From: Chrysaora quinquecirrha | Taxonomy: Eukaryota > Cnidaria > Scyphozoa > Semaeostomeae > Pelagiidae | NCBI GenBank assembly: GCA_014526335.1 | Contig: JACTAT010000048.1 | Coordinates: 1,233,791-1,297,790 of the forward strand | Direction: 5' to 3' | Length of the DNA: 64,000 nt | Shown here: positions 13,021-26,015 of the stretch, in pieces | How the letters are laid out: each line of letters begins with the position of its first letter | How positions within the stretch are numbered: position 1 is the first letter of the stretch | Made by a program: the position numbers and the translations under genes | The notes under the pieces: model-generated | Databases searched by the model: none | What the model was told of the DNA's origin: nothing | What the model saw: only the letters and a program-made list of their open reading frames with translations

Positions 13021-13822
13021 CTATGCTAACCAAGCTGATGTTTTGAGAGAAATGATAAATCCACTTGCAGAATCCGATTCAAATGGGATTGATATTTACT
13101 TAAATATGAAAGCATTGTTACAAACGGTTTAAGGTTTGCATCAAAAATAGCAACCATAACCAATAGCAATAATTGGGCGAATAATTTGATGAAAAACTGT
13201 TTTAAAGCCAGAATATGTTAGTTTTTTCCACACTGAATTACTTTTTGCCTAAAATCAAACAGAACTGATTTACAAATTACTTAAAAGACACTACATTATT
13301 ACGTGAGTTTGTAAAAAAAAGATGCAAGCAATTTTTAACGCACACTGTCATATCTAAATGTACGGACGGATGCAAATAAAATGTTTCCATAATTCACACT
13401 TTATAAGCAATTCAGGCCAAATATAGCTAAAGGCAGATTGGCCAAAGTTAGCGTTGTATAAAAATGTTTTGCTTCTATGTTGCATGATAAGTTTCATATT
13501 GCACAACTTTGATCAAATGGAATCCCGATGGAATAAAATATTAGACTAGATTCAAAAAATCAATTGCTTATTCTTGTAGCTATACCAGATTCTAAAGTAG
13601 AAATTCATCACGTAAACTCAATATTTTCGAGTATCAAACTCAAGAATAACGACAACTTATAAATGTTTTCTAAACTAAACAAAACACTATATGAAAATGA
13701 AGCAACCGAATACACTCTTTGATAATAAGAAACAAAGATTTTTTCAGTATGATAAGTTTCCCAATACTTGGAGAATTCGTATTGAAAGTATTTCAACAGT
13801 TTCTTATGGATAAAAAGTTTAT

Positions 13823-16800
13823 TTATGCCGAAAAATGATGGAAATTATCTTTGCGTACTTTTAAACCAGTAGCTAATTCCCCAATTTCTTCCCTTCGTGA
13901 TGCAATCAGCTCATTGTATACAATTTCATGTATTAGTATATCCTTATTTTGCAATTTGATGGCAGTTGTTGATGGCAAATGACAGGAACTGATTATCTGC
14001 CAAAAAATATCTGCTCTTTCTGACTGAAAAAGAAGCTTCTGGATGTCCTCTTCTGTACGAGCAATGTCCAGTTCCTCAATGAAGAAATGAATACAATCAG
14101 TGGAAGAGTTCAACGGTATGTGGTGTTTATTGATAAGTGTTCCAATCTGTTCTTTTCCCTGGTCAAATATTGCTGCAACGACAGAAGGAGCCAGTGATGG
14201 TATGGCATCTATTTGTCCTTCTTGGGTCAATAAATGGATGATTATTAACAACCCAGCAATTCGCATGTAGAAAAGCTTTGTACTGTCTTTTATTGGGACT
14301 AAATTGTCTGGATCTCCTTGAAATGGCCTGTCCTTCACTTCAGACAAGGCAAGGTGAAAGTACTCTGAATGCATCGCACCTCCATCGAGCCCATCTTTGT
14401 TTTCAAATGTTATTTCCAACGTTTTTTTAAGCTCACTGGGATCTTGGGCTTTCCTTTTATAATATCTGAGAACATCCTGCCAAATGGAATCTCTGTTAAC
14501 AGTGATTTCCTCATAAACACTTTCAATATGTTTGCGATACTTCTTAAAACTGAGGTAAGCGCTGTATGTTTGTTTTCCCATTTAATGACATCTGATTTGG
14601 CATCCATCAATGTGTTTGCGCCTTCTTCTAATGACGTCGATTTACAAAGAGACTCTCTGACCTTTCCATCTTTAATGTTGGGAAACATCTGCTTTAACTG
14701 GGTTTCCCAGCTAGACTTAGAACATGAAACCACAGCTCTGGATGGTGATTGAGCAAGTGAGTCTGATACCAAATATGGTACATCTGGTTGCATGTTCGAT
14801 TCTTCTTTCTCTTTGGCAAATGAATTTGCAGTAGAAGTTGATGAAGATTGAGATACAGATGGAGCATCATGAAAATTGATTTCATCTTCTGCTGAAAAGA
14901 ATAACTCCTCAATTGTACGGGCCTCAAGGTGCAACTTAATTGAGCCCAGCAGAATCTGGAGCTTGCAGTTCGTGCACTCTGTCATCAATGATGAATCTAC
15001 TTTTGGAATAACTCTCTCTAGTGGTATATGAGATGCACCGGACAAATATATACCAAAGTTGTGGAGCCAACATTATCTCTGATGCAAGACACATTATACC
15101 CTTGTGACAACATCGGAATCTCCACTAACTGACACTGTCTTCCACCTTTTTAAGCCTTCAATAGATCAATTGCTCCTTTTTGCGAAGAGAGTTTCGGGTA
15201 TGTATTTTCTAAAGCCTTTATGACACCATTGTGATCTGCATTCATAGAAAGCGTAATTCTCTTCCTTCCCAAACCTGCTTGTTGTAATTCATTCATTTGC
15301 TGCACTTTTGGTGTGCGATTATCACTTACTTTGGCCAGCAAATAGAAATCGTGGGTCCACGTTTCTCTAGCGTACAAATTATGTCTCGCCCTTCTAGGCC
15401 TCTTGGGAGGGATATGCCGTTGTCCTCCTCTGGACCCTCCTCCTCCCTAACTTGGAAATGCATTCCTGAAAAATCATCATGAATTTCATAAGGAGTTCGG
15501 GCACTTCTTTAAGAGTAAGATGTTTCCTAATTTACCAAAATCGCTGTTGAACTTTGCCGACAATAGCTACTTTATCAGCCTTACAATCAATCTCCCGGGA
15601 GGAATTTAGATATTAACCTATTTCACAGCAGATGAGATAGTCATCCTAGAACCTCTTCAAATTTTCAGGGTAATTAGTTATAGATATCTGAAACTCAAAT
15701 CGCGTGCAAAAATGTCTCTGGGGAGCATATACAATTTTATAAAATTTCCTTCCTGGGGAAATGCCTCCTGGCAGCTGAATTTTTTTTTTGTCAGGACAAA
15801 ACGACAAAATATCAAAATGCTTTAAGGAAAGTACCTACTTTCTGGTTTTCTATTCCAAATGAGTGAAAAATAAGCAAGCAAAAAAATTTTGTTTAGTTTG
15901 TGTTGTGAGTATACGTAACAACTTTCATACCATTTAAAATAGCGTGTGGTCTAAATTGTTGCTTGAGTAAAACAATAGAAGAAAGTATAACGTAGTAGAT
16001 TTATATCGCACCAAATCCTACAGTCCCTTGAAGTATGTTATAACGGGATTATGCTGTATATGTATTTTGATTCATCATTTCTGCCCTTTCTATCAGCATC
16101 TGCCATATCTGCCATTATTACGAATTTCACTTGGGGATTTAGAAATTTGGACTGAAAATGCCATTTTGTTGACGTCATTAATACGTGATTTCTGTAGTTT
16201 TTTAGCATCTTATAAATTCGATTATCAAGTCAAAAAAGTATACATACTCGTCATGTGAACGGCAAAACCTTACAAAAACGAGGGCAGATAACTCCTAAAA
16301 GTAGCGTATGAGGTTCCAAAGATTCCCTAAATTTTAATGTTATTGTGAAGATTTGCCAAAGATTTTTACTCTTACTGTAGATGCCGAATTTCTTGGGTTC
16401 GAAATAAGCAGGGGGGCTAGGAACAGCATATCAAATCTAATAGGCGCAGGCGGTGGGTCAAAATAAACAGGTGGGATGAGAATTCGTTTCACAAATTTTG
16501 TCAGCAAACTGCTGAGACACAGTGCAAATGGGCGCTAAAGTACTTGTAATCTTAGGTAGTTGATAGTTTTAACAAAAGTAGATTTAGAGATATAGAGTTT
16601 GTTATGAAATTCCGAACCAAGAGGGCACAATAAAATACGTAAATAAGAAATGTCCACACCAATATAAAGTTCAATCTTGATAAGCAGGGGTCCTAATAAG
16701 AGTGGGGAGTTGAAAATTTTTGAAAAAATAATTAGTGGGGGGGGGTACAGCCTTCGTCCTCACACATACAATCGCATTTCATTTTTCAAATGCACATATT

Positions 16801-17456
16801 TTTATATAAGAAACTCATTATACGAAACTAAATAAAGATAAATAAGTTTAAAACATCATTCAGATAAAATTACTATTGTAGTATTCCAGCTATTATTAGT
16901 TATTATGTAATAATGACCCAGACCCCTAATGGATGCAATGTGCGATAGTTCTGTTATGTTGATCCAAAATGGCTTCTCATTCTCTCAGTGAGCCTCGAGT
17001 AAAATAAGAATATAACAGCTATGTCATCACTGTAGATATCCAAGAAACTTTTAAGAAACTTTCAGTACTCAAAATCTGAAAATTTTAAGAAACTTTCAAT
17101 ACTGGGCCAATTTTTAGCTTCTTATAAAAAAAATAAGCGATTTAGCTAGCACTCCCCTTGAGGGGCCTCTCTAATATGGTTTTACGAGTTTGGAGTTTCT
17201 TATCAATGGCTTCTTATAAATAAACACGTTTATAAAGTGTTTATCTTAATTTTAAGTTGCTAAGTTGCAGGGATCATTTATATTTTGTTTCATACCTAAA
17301 ATTCCTTGCGATATCTTGGTTTGTTAGCTGAGGAGATGATTTTGTACCATCTGTGCCACTGCCGCTGCCGCTTTCGTGAACTCTTTCTAGTTTTTGAAGT
17401 GCGTTTCTCAAAATAGAAGCAACCTCAGAAGCTGTATTTTTTTTCTCCCCCTCCAT
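13823..17456 (-). pseudogene. G2E3-like HECT-domain E3 ligase pseudogene, copy C
   Basis: Exon 1 is 17296-17456 and the body exon is about 15446-13823. This copy gives the longest readable stretch of the N-terminal half: a 211-codon frame (15045-14410) begins with SHIPLERVIPKVDSSLM, includes CTNCKLQILLGSIKLHL, and runs out of frame into the HECT segment, which resumes as MGKQTYSAYLSFKKYRK at 14581. The HECT frame differs from copy B by Asp/Glu and Lys/Arg changes only. It lies tail-to-tail with hAT copy B (downstream end to junction) and head-to-head with hAT copy C. Function is lost by the same stops as in its sisters. A distant alternative is that one lesion marks an unrecognised small intron. 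Confidence 0.78.
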
Positions 17457-20400
17457 CTTCTCTGCAGCAACACTGAACGGCTTGTCCCAGATAAAATCAG
17501 CTTTTTGCCCAGTGCAAAGCAAACACGGAAAAAATCCAGGAGTTCCTCAAGCTTAAATTATCAAATTTCTTATACTATTTGTGCCTTTATCTTATGAAGA
17601 GCCGTTTAAATAAATAGATATACATGTACTAAAAATTTTATTTATATTTCCATAAATATATACAAATGTAAACCATTGGCAAATAGCAAATGCAACAGAA
17701 AAGAATAATTCACTGATCTTAGACGCAGTTTAAGTTACACCCCAATTTGTTGTTCGTGTCTGTGGTTTTATATTTTTCTTACAACCACAAAAAAGAATCA
17801 AGTTTCAATTCAAGTTCGTTAAGGAAAAGGAAGTGGCAGATTCTTAGGATTAAGAGTTGCAATCACTGTGATCGATCATTTTCAAAGGTGCCTGACCCTT
17901 TAATCCTTGATCACCTCAACATTGAATTCACGTAAGATAGAGGACAAAATGCAGTTCAACATAAGTGATTAAAAAGAAACTATCGATCCAACTCAATCAA
18001 CTTGTATGTTTTAGCACCACATTGAATCTTTGCCTCCACATTGAAATATCGACTAAAAAGTTTAGCACAACATTCAATCTTCGGCATTAAATTTAAAATT
18101 CAGTGAAAACGTTTTGGTACCACATTGAAATTTTGACACCACATTGAAATATCGACTTTTTTCCACTATCTAGCTCCATACATATTACCCTAAAGATAGT
18201 TAGGTGGACATGAAAATGCTCTAGAAGTTATGTTTAACTGTAAAATTTTACCACGAGAGCCATGCTTGAAACAGAGTGATAGGATATCTGCCATGATGTG
18301 CCATGCTTCCAGTAGATTTTACCAAAGAGGGAAACGTTAGTGGTGCCGAGAATCATTATGTTCCATTCTTGCCTTTTCCTTTTCATATTCAAAGAAATAG
18401 CATTGCTGATAAGAATTTTCAGTGAAGCACTGAACAAATCCTTGTTTAACAAGAATTCTTCCAAAAGCAGCTTCAGGTAGCGCTAAAAAAACCAGTTTCC
18501 AAGTCTGCAAAGCGTAAACAGCTTAAGATGGAGGACTTTCTTCCCAAAAAGCAAATGATACCTGCTGTGACATTCATGCCAGTTGATTGTGAAGCAGCAT
18601 CTTCACAAGTAGCATCTCATATTCCAGATTCTGTTGTCAATAATCTTTCTTCTGTTGCTAACACATCAGAATCTTCTAACAAGAGAGATATTGGTAACTT
18701 GCCAGACTCAAATCATAGTTTTCCCACAAATCACACTAGTTGGCATTTTTGTTACCAATGGTTTCATAGCTTTCCGTGGCTTCCATACTCTGCTGTTCAA
18801 GATGATGCATTTTGTATCAATTGTGTATTTTTTGGTGATAAGAATTGTCCTACAAGTCTTGATCATCTCTACAATTCAGCGTTTGATAGTTGGCCAAAGG
18901 CTACTACAAGGTTTCAATACCATTCAACCAAATCCCAATTTCATAAAAAGACAACTTCCGATGCAGTCCAATTTCACTCTCGCATGGAGAATAAAACTAC
19001 CTCAATCAATATTATGATGAATGAAAAGGTTTCAGAGCAAGTACGCACAAATAGAGAAAAACTGATCCCAGTTGTTAAGATGGTTATGCTCTGTGGTCGT
19101 CAATATATATCACTTCGAGGTCACCGTGATGATGCTGAGTACTGTGAGGTAGACTGGAACAACCCAGGCAATGTAAAGGCCATTTTGAATCTAATATATG
19201 AATGTGGCGGAAATACTACTTTCAATAAGCATTTTACAGATGCACCAAAATTGCAACATACTGATCTAAAACAACTCGAAATGAGTTGTTATTGATAGGT
19301 GGGCATGAAATTTTGAAGACATTGGTAAAGGAGGTGAAAGATGCGCGGTATTTTTCAATTTTGGCTGATGAAGCTGCTGATGTCAGCAATGATGAACAAC
19401 TTTCTATTTTGTTCGGTTTGTTGACAAAAACAGCAATATTTGTGAGGAGTTTCTGGGTTTTAGACCCTGTGATGACGGGGAAGCCATTGCCAGAAAAATT
19501 ACCGGTGCAATCACTGATCTTAGACACTCAGTAGAGAATTGTAGAGGACAAGGCTATGATGGCTCTGGAAACATGGCTGGGAAATGTTCAGGTGCTGCAG
19601 TTAGGATCCAGAACTCTTATCCAAAGGCACTTTATGTTCACTGTCAGTCGTATGCATTGAATTTGTGTGTTGCTTCTGCTTGTGACATTCAGATGGTCAG
19701 AAATGTGATGGGACATGTAAGAATTGTATCCCAGTTTTTCAATTCACACCCAAAACGAGTTCCTCTTCTGACACCGAAAAATCGAATCAATGCTTCTAAA
19801 ATGCCGTCATAGTCACCTAATTGACGTTTGTCGAACACGATGGCTGGCTAGGATTGATGGATTAGACGTTTTTGTAGAACTGTTTGGTGCAATTTTAGCT
19901 GCCTTTTTAGAGATTAAAGATAACATGGACAGAACATGGAAAACCAAGTCTTGTCGTGATGCATCAGGCCTTTATTATCGCACCATTGTATTTCAGTTCA
20001 TTGTGACGCTTGTTGTTGTTTATCCCTGTTTGAAGGCAACAAGACCTCTCACAAACAGCTGCAGGCTTCTGATTTCGATGTGGTTTAATCAATTGATAAA
20101 GTTTCTCTTCTTTTTGCTATGCTTAAGCGGCTTTGTACAGAAATTGATATCAATCACAATGTTTGGTATGAAGAAGCAGTTTCCTTGCAAATATCGCTGG
20201 AACCAGCCCCAGTAAGCCAAGAACCGCATCAGTGCAAACTAATCGTCAAAATATTCCATGCGATTCTCCTTCAGTCTACTACAAACGAGCCTTGTCAGTC
20301 CAGTTTCTTGATCAGCTTCTGAATCAGACATCTGTTCAAATACCAACATTACTGTGCTTAATGCCTTCTTTGGCCTTCTCTAACATATTGTATGTGAAGG

Positions 20401-20590
20401 GGAATGTCAAGAAAAGTTCAGAAGCTTTCTTTCCCCATGTGCTGAAGATCTGCCTGAGCCCTTGTCTCTCGATATTGAATTGCAAATGTGGGAGGAGGTA
20501 TGCAAGGCTTCTGATGGAACACCTCCATCAAATTTGCAATGTCTTTTTCCATTGATTGATGTCCTCACATTCCCCAACATCTATACAGCC

Positions 20591-21049
20591 TGTTGAGAAT
20601 ATCAATTCTCCCTGATTCTTTGATTGCGAGTGACCGAGAGAAACGTCAAAATAAGGACTCCAATTGAATTCTATATGTAACTTGTAATAACTAAAACTTA
20701 AGCCAATGATACATTGCAAGATACGGTTCACATTGAAAAGCCTACTGACTAAACAAATTCCTTATAATTATACAATCCTACAAGGAAATACAAATTTTTC
20801 GACTAATCAATGTTACAGATTCAAAATACGTAAATATAATTTTGACCAATGAAAATCAAGAATTATTACTAGGTAGTTAAGGTTGTGGCTCTGACAAACT
20901 CTTCAGTAACTCAAGACATTTCCTCGTCTTGCTTTGATATAGAGACTGTGACGTAAATAAGAATGAATAAGCTAAGCGAAAGAAAAAAGAGATTAATAAA
21001 AATAAGCTTCCTAGTTGCGTAGGCACTGGCAATGCTGGGAAACCCAATA
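20591..21049 (-). repeat. 3' LTR of the BEL element
   Basis: 459 bp, running on the minus strand from TATTGGGTTTCCCAGC to TCTCAACA, partner of 30723-31174. Its first base pair step is TA where the other LTR has TG, a point change. It is preceded on the minus strand by a purine-rich tract. Confidence 0.92.
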
Positions 21050-21060
21050 TTCTCCCCCTG
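21050..21060 (-). other. Polypurine tract of the BEL element
   Basis: The minus strand reads CAGGGGGAGAA immediately upstream of the 3' LTR. This is the position where plus-strand DNA synthesis of an LTR retrotransposon is primed. The call rests on position and composition. Confidence 0.75.
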
Positions 21061-21699
21061 TTTACTCAGCATGAGTCCAGCACAAGGCCTGTTTTCCAGT
21101 GGGCGTCCTTAGCTGTGGCGCGCTTGGGCACTCTCTCCTGACCTGACATGTTCTCCTCCTCACGTTCCTTCAAACTCTCAGTCTCCTCTGGAGTACTCTC
21201 CTTATCACTCTCTTTAACCTTATCATTCAATTCAAGAGGTCAAGTTTCTGAAGAGGTCTATTTAAAATGTCTCTCTTACCCTTCATACAAATACGTACCA
21301 CTGCTCCTCTGATCACACCATCCTTCCCCTTGATCAACTGCTGCACAAGACTCACCCTCCAATGATGTTTATTTAGACTGTCATCCTTCACCAACACAAG
21401 GTCCCCATTTTCAATCTGCAAGTCTCCAGTAGTCTTGCTTCTATGAAAATATCTAAGATCAACTAAGTATTCACGTTTCCAACAAGACCTAAAATGATCA
21501 AGCTTCTGCACAAGATACCAAAATCTCTTTGTGTGAGATGGTGTATCTTCATCAATTAAATCAACATCAAAGTCTAAATTCTGAGCTAACATGGGTAATT
21601 TCCTACCAAAGAGCAGGGTGTTTAAGGCCCACAATCAATTTCATCATAAAGATAAGTCAAGGGTCTACAGTTAATAATCCTCTTGATTTTGAGTAAGAT

Positions 21700-22725
21700 C
21701 ATAGGCTGCAGGAGTCGTGGAATTTTGAATGAAAAAGAGCTTTTGATCGATAATTTGATTATTTTGTATATCTCTCTCTATTCTGCTGCGAAGGCACCAT
21801 GTTATGCTCGCACGTGGCTGATTGACGTGGGATTGAGCAATCATGTCACTCAAAATGTAAGTTGAAACCTCTTCAGTACCTAAATATCAGATGGGTAAGA
21901 CACACTTCAACTTGCTGGTTTCTGCTTTCTCCAGATGCTTGTAACACAAGAACAATGGGTTGTCATAGGTGTGACGTCACACCTATGACACAGGAAAGTG
22001 AGCTTTGGTCCCGAAAGATGGGGGGAGGGATTTTCAAAACTCCTAGTTCTAAGTACAGACTTTCAAGGTGTGTTTTAGAATGGACCAACCCAAGTTTGCT
22101 TACAGGTAGGTCGCTTCAATTACTAGAAAAAATCCTATCAAATTTAGAAGTGGGCATTGTCGCTCTGTAATTTTGTGATTATTGAAATTGAACAATTTAG
22201 GGTTTCTTTTCTCTAAGAATACTGCAATAAAATATTCAGAATGAAAACATGGCATGGTACGCAAAAAAAATAGAAAGGGAAATCCAGTGTAATGTTGGTC
22301 TAACCGAAATTATTCTCACTGTCCTTTTTTGAATTGTCATCGTCAAGTTAACGAAACCAGATCAGTCAACAAAACCACAAACCTAATGTTTTTATTTCTC
22401 TCTTTCTTTCATTGTAATACGGGCCCCTGTATTCTTGCAAATTTACCCTACGATTGCTTGGGCATCCCTCTATTTCAAGTTGAGGAATGTTTTGGGCATT
22501 AGGAATGTTCCCAGTTCTCTTATGTCTTACCCATCTGATATTTAGGCACTGAAGAGGCTTCAACTTACATTTTGAGTGACATGATTGCTCAATTCCACGT
22601 CAATCAGCCACGGGCAAGCATAACATGGTGCCTTGCAGAAGAATACAGAGAGAGATATGCAAAATAGACAATTTATCGATCAAAAGTTCTTTTTCATTCA
22701 AATTCCACGACTCCTGCAGCCCATG
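21700..22725. mobile_element. 1.0-kb inverted-repeat element with 7-bp target duplication
   Basis: Termini are CATAGGCTGCAGGAG (left) and, in reverse complement, CATGGGCTGCAGGAG (right). The inverted arms extend about 205 bp (21700-21905 and 22520-22725), including TTTGATCGATAA and GATTGAGCAATCATGTCACTC. GTAAGAT flanks both ends (21693-21699 and 22726-22732). It interrupts the BEL integrase between a segment ending ...LDELNTIL and one beginning with the CRPLTYLYDE motif, as expected of a true insertion. The interior (21905-22520) has no coding potential. It is non-autonomous. A 7-bp duplication and CA-start termini are compatible with P/Galileo-type elements, but I cannot assign a superfamily. 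Confidence 0.85.
21961..21990. repeat. 30-bp perfect palindrome around GACGTC
   Basis: The half-site TGTCATAGGTGTGAC is followed directly by its exact reverse complement, giving a CRE-like TGACGTCA centre. It lies inside the interior of the 21700-22725 element. It could be a protein-binding site or a cruciform, but nothing else supports a role. Confidence 0.9.
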
Positions 22726-24629
22726 GTAAGATGGTGTTAAGCTCATCTAAGGTGAGGTGTGCATTTCCCAGGACCTTTCTAAGGCATTGTTTCACTGTCA
22801 CAACAGGTCTTTCAAAGTACCCCCCCCCCCCCACCAGGGGGCTCTCTCCAAGTTGAATCTCCATTTGGCTCACTTGTCCTGCAAGAAAGCTAAAAAGGAT
22901 TGATCACCTGCAAGAGAATCTAGGAATTTAGCTGAAAACTTAAACGGTTTTGCATTGTCTGTATTTATAAGCAACGGCGTTGCTAGTCAATTTACTCAAT
23001 ATCGTCTTCATGCACTGCCTTCCTTTGGGAATCAAAAACCTAGTACCAAGCTCTGCCAAGTACTCTTAACTCCCAAATGTCCTACTCGTTTATGGCAATC
23101 AAGTGCAATAAACTTAGTAAATGCATCATTTCTGGATAAGATCATCGAGTACATAGATTGTGCTTCCAATTCCGAATTTTCTTATGCACCCTACAGATCA
23201 ACAATTTATTTTCTTCGACAAGTCCTAGTTGAGCCTTAAGCGAATTCTGCTGTCTGTCCTTGATCCATTGGCATTCTGCATTCCTAATCTCAGTAATATT
23301 CAAGGTTCTGACGTTCTATCCTGCCCATTTCTCCCAAGGTTCTTAATAAATTGCATGGCATATGCTGTCACATTTTATCAGTTTTCCTAAGCTAAACCGA
23401 TTAATATCAATGATAGCTGATACCCCTTGTTTTTGTTCCACATTTCCAATGAAAGTGTCTACAGTTTTCTTCTTTTCTTTATCAGCTTCCTGTGAATTAA
23501 GGCAAAGTGATCTATTTGGCCAATGTTCCTTTCCCAGTGCCAACCATTTGGGATGTTCCCACCACAATGAACTGTCAACAATAACACTAGCTGGGACCCC
23601 TCTTGACCCTATGTCTGCCGAGTTCCAAATGCCTGCACAATTTGCCCAATCCTCCTTATTTGTCCCCTGCAAGATTTCGTTTACCTTGTGTTGCACAAAT
23701 TGTTTCCATTGTGCGTTATTATTTATCCAGCAAAGCACAGTTTTTGAGTCTGACTAGTATCTACAACCTTCAATCTTAACTTGTTGGCTTAAGGCTTTGT
23801 ACACTGTATCCATTAAGGTTGATAATATGCGAGCAGCCATCAGCTCAAGCCTAGGGATAGTCAAGATTTGAATGCATCCTATCATTGATTTCATACACAA
23901 GAAAGATCATAGAGCTATATGGAGATTTGAAGATAACAATTTATATAACAATTTATATAACAATTTATCATTTCACATGAAACTTGTTTGTAGAGGCATC
24001 TTGAATAGAAACTGTCTGCACATTCTTCAATTCAGTGATTAGTTTCTGCCACGAAAGTTCCTTGTCTTCAGGAATCTCATCATCCTAAGAAATCTTAAAG
24101 CAAAAAAGCTCCTGAAATATAATCTTTAATTTTACGATGGGCGAATCAATGCAAAGGGGTCAAAGAATCTTGGTATGGTGCTTAAAATAAGTCTCTAAGT
24201 TACCTTTAATTTATCAATAGTCTCTATAATCTTGTTAAAATTGAATTCAATCGTATCCTTATCCATATCCCATGCTAGTCCTAGCACCTTGGTCTTCCTT
24301 TCTGCTGTTTCGGCACCTAGCATCTCCTAAGCATAAGTACTATCACTTTCTGACACAGATTCCTTTTCTATTGTTTCGTTATCAATTTGGAATTCCTTAC
24401 TTAGTTTGAGGTCATTAGACTTCCACTTCCTAAGATTAAATCCACCAGCCTTCATATAAGTCCTTGCAGTCTGAAAGAGCTTTCTTCCTTCCTCCACATC
24501 CTTGCTCCCAGTCACAAGATCATCTACGTAAAAGCTCTTAGCACGTTTTTCAGCAAGATCTGGAAAAGGTAATGAAAAAGGTAATGAAAAGAAAAGCAGG
24601 TCTCTACTAAGTACTTCATAAAAATGTCT

Positions 24630-25965
24630 TTAATCGACAATATCAGGCTTATCTGTTGCTTTTTTAATTCCCTTTCTAAGTCCTTTAGCCTTCTTAGCCT
24701 TTGTAGCAGCACGATGTTTGAATGAAATGTCTTTTGCAGTTGAAAAAGCTCTAACTCTTAGATAAAGTTTCAACATTTTTTCAAGAATGTTTTCCTTGAT
24801 TTCATCATCAACGCTTTCTTTGTATGATGTAAAAAAATTCCCCCAGTAACTGACAATTTCTGGATCTTTTAACAGATTCTCTGTCATTTCAAGGGTATTA
24901 ATTTTGTGTGGTATGTGTGATGACATTGTTTCCAGTCTGAATTTTTCCTCCACTACCCGAAAAATTTGCTGCACATCATGGGTGACAGCAGTGAGCCCTC
25001 CTCGACTTGTTGCTGCAATTAAACTTTGGTCTGTAACATCTTGTGCCTTCATGTATGCTAAAATGTCAATAATATGCTGATTTTCTTTATAATTCTTGTG
25101 ATTTTTTAACTTGTTCAGCAATTTTCTTACTACATAACCTGCCAAGTACTGCAGTCCTCCCATTTCTTTTGATGTAATGGGTGGTGGTTGCTCAGCTGGG
25201 CCTTGAATTGGTCTTGTAAAAGAATAAAATATTTTATCTCCAAGTCTTTTTGACAATAGGCTGCACATTGGTTTACCAAGGTTAGGAAAAAATGTGTCTG
25301 AATTTTGGACCATGTTGCTGTAATACAAGGAGTAAAACTTTTCAGCATCACCAGTAGATTTTAAATTCTTCAATAGAACTAGCACCGCATCATAGAGTTT
25401 TTGTTTCTGCATCTCTGCTACTTGGTAATTTAAAATTTGCATCCTTATTGCTACTGGATAACACTCGTCGTTTGCTAGTGCTTGTTTTGCATTAAGAAAT
25501 ATAGTGCAAAATGTTGGCCAGTCAAATTCACTTTGAGGTGCGCTTGCCTCATTATTGTGTTTTGCTTTTACATGGCGAATCAGACCTTGGCGTGTTTTGT
25601 ACATTTTTGGGCAATCTGCACAGGTAAATTTCCCAGTGTTTGTCACCTTAAAAAAAGATTGAGATTGAAATGAGATGTTATCATAACTCATTTATATTGC
25701 AAGTCCTACTCGAGACTTGCTCAGATAGTAGGCCTATGCTAGGCGCAAAGCTAATTTTTTAAAAAATCAACTTATTTTCAATTATATTTTAGAACTGAAT
25801 CTTCAAACATACCTCTTCTACTTCAATTTCAATTTCTTCATCGAATTCTGCATCCAAAATATCATCATCAATCCAAGAACCAAATATAAATCCAAAGTAT
25901 TCAGTTTGTTTTGCACACTTTTTGATCACGTGATGCGTTTTTCCTTTTGCGCAACTTCATTTCAC
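24630..25965 (-). CDS. C2H2-finger protein gene of a repetitive family, intron-containing, open
   Basis: Two exons are visible. The upstream one (about 25965-25813) encodes CAKGKTHHVIKKCAKQ..., then the acidic stretch EIEIEVEE, ending at a GTATGT donor. A 166-bp intron follows. Exon 2 (25646-24630) encodes FTCADCPKMYKTRQGLIRHV, a C2H2 finger at its start, then an uncharacterised region with KEMGGLQYLAGYVVRKLL and LIAATSRGGLTAV and a basic C-terminus. Exon 2 has no frameshift over 339 codons, which is remarkable next to the wrecked BEL frames. No 5' start is seen, so the copy may be incomplete upstream. I do not recognise a named family, and the LAGYVVRKL region looks transposon-associated. 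It sits where the BEL RT core should be, with no terminal repeats seen. Confidence 0.6.
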
Positions 25966-26015
25966 AAAGAAAGGATTGAAACAAAAGGCTTCCAGACCAG
26001 AGTTTTTTCTATTGA

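Larger units (their letters stand above)
1..20122. repeat. Tandem array of a 7.1-7.5 kb unit, three copies (first partial)
   Basis: The first bases of the window recur near 7446 and 14453, and everything between repeats in the same order. The unit junctions are at 5562/5563 and 13020/13021, where the hAT pseudogene stops at ...TTTTTGCTATGC and CTATGCTAACC... begins. The third copy instead runs on past 20122 into the rest of the hAT gene, so it marks the right edge of the array. CTATGC occurs on both sides of the join, which suggests a microhomology or unequal-exchange origin. Copies are nearly identical: the 252-codon HECT frame differs at two residues between U2 and U3. U2 is longer because of local duplications after its start. 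U3 is longer in hAT by about 106 bp, which U1 and U2 have lost. More copies may lie to the left of the window. Confidence 0.95.
21227..24600 (-). pseudogene. BEL pol, 3' part: RT palm end, RNase H, integrase, DUF5641
   Basis: Reading down the minus strand: the Pao-type reverse-transcriptase active site SFYVDDLVTGSKD near 24540-24500, followed by AGGFNLRKWKSND. Then the RNase-H/linker part at 23738-23343 with LCWINNNAQWKQFV, ADIGSRGVPAS and SSLWWEHPKWL. Integrase-region sequence covers about 23.2-21.6 kb, and a DUF5641-like C-terminus (NTLLFGRKLPML...KDDSLNKHHWRVSLV) covers 21634-21227. The integrase end is split by the element at 21700-22725. Stops and frameshifts are scattered throughout. 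The part of the RT core before YVDD is absent, its place taken by the C2H2 gene. Confidence 0.85.

Noticed and set aside
4074..20122. hAT terminal inverted repeats bounding the HECT/hAT unit as a two-gene transposon
   Set aside because: No CAGGG-type ends or 8-bp duplications were found at unit edges. The units end inside the hAT gene, which fits tandem duplication rather than transposition.
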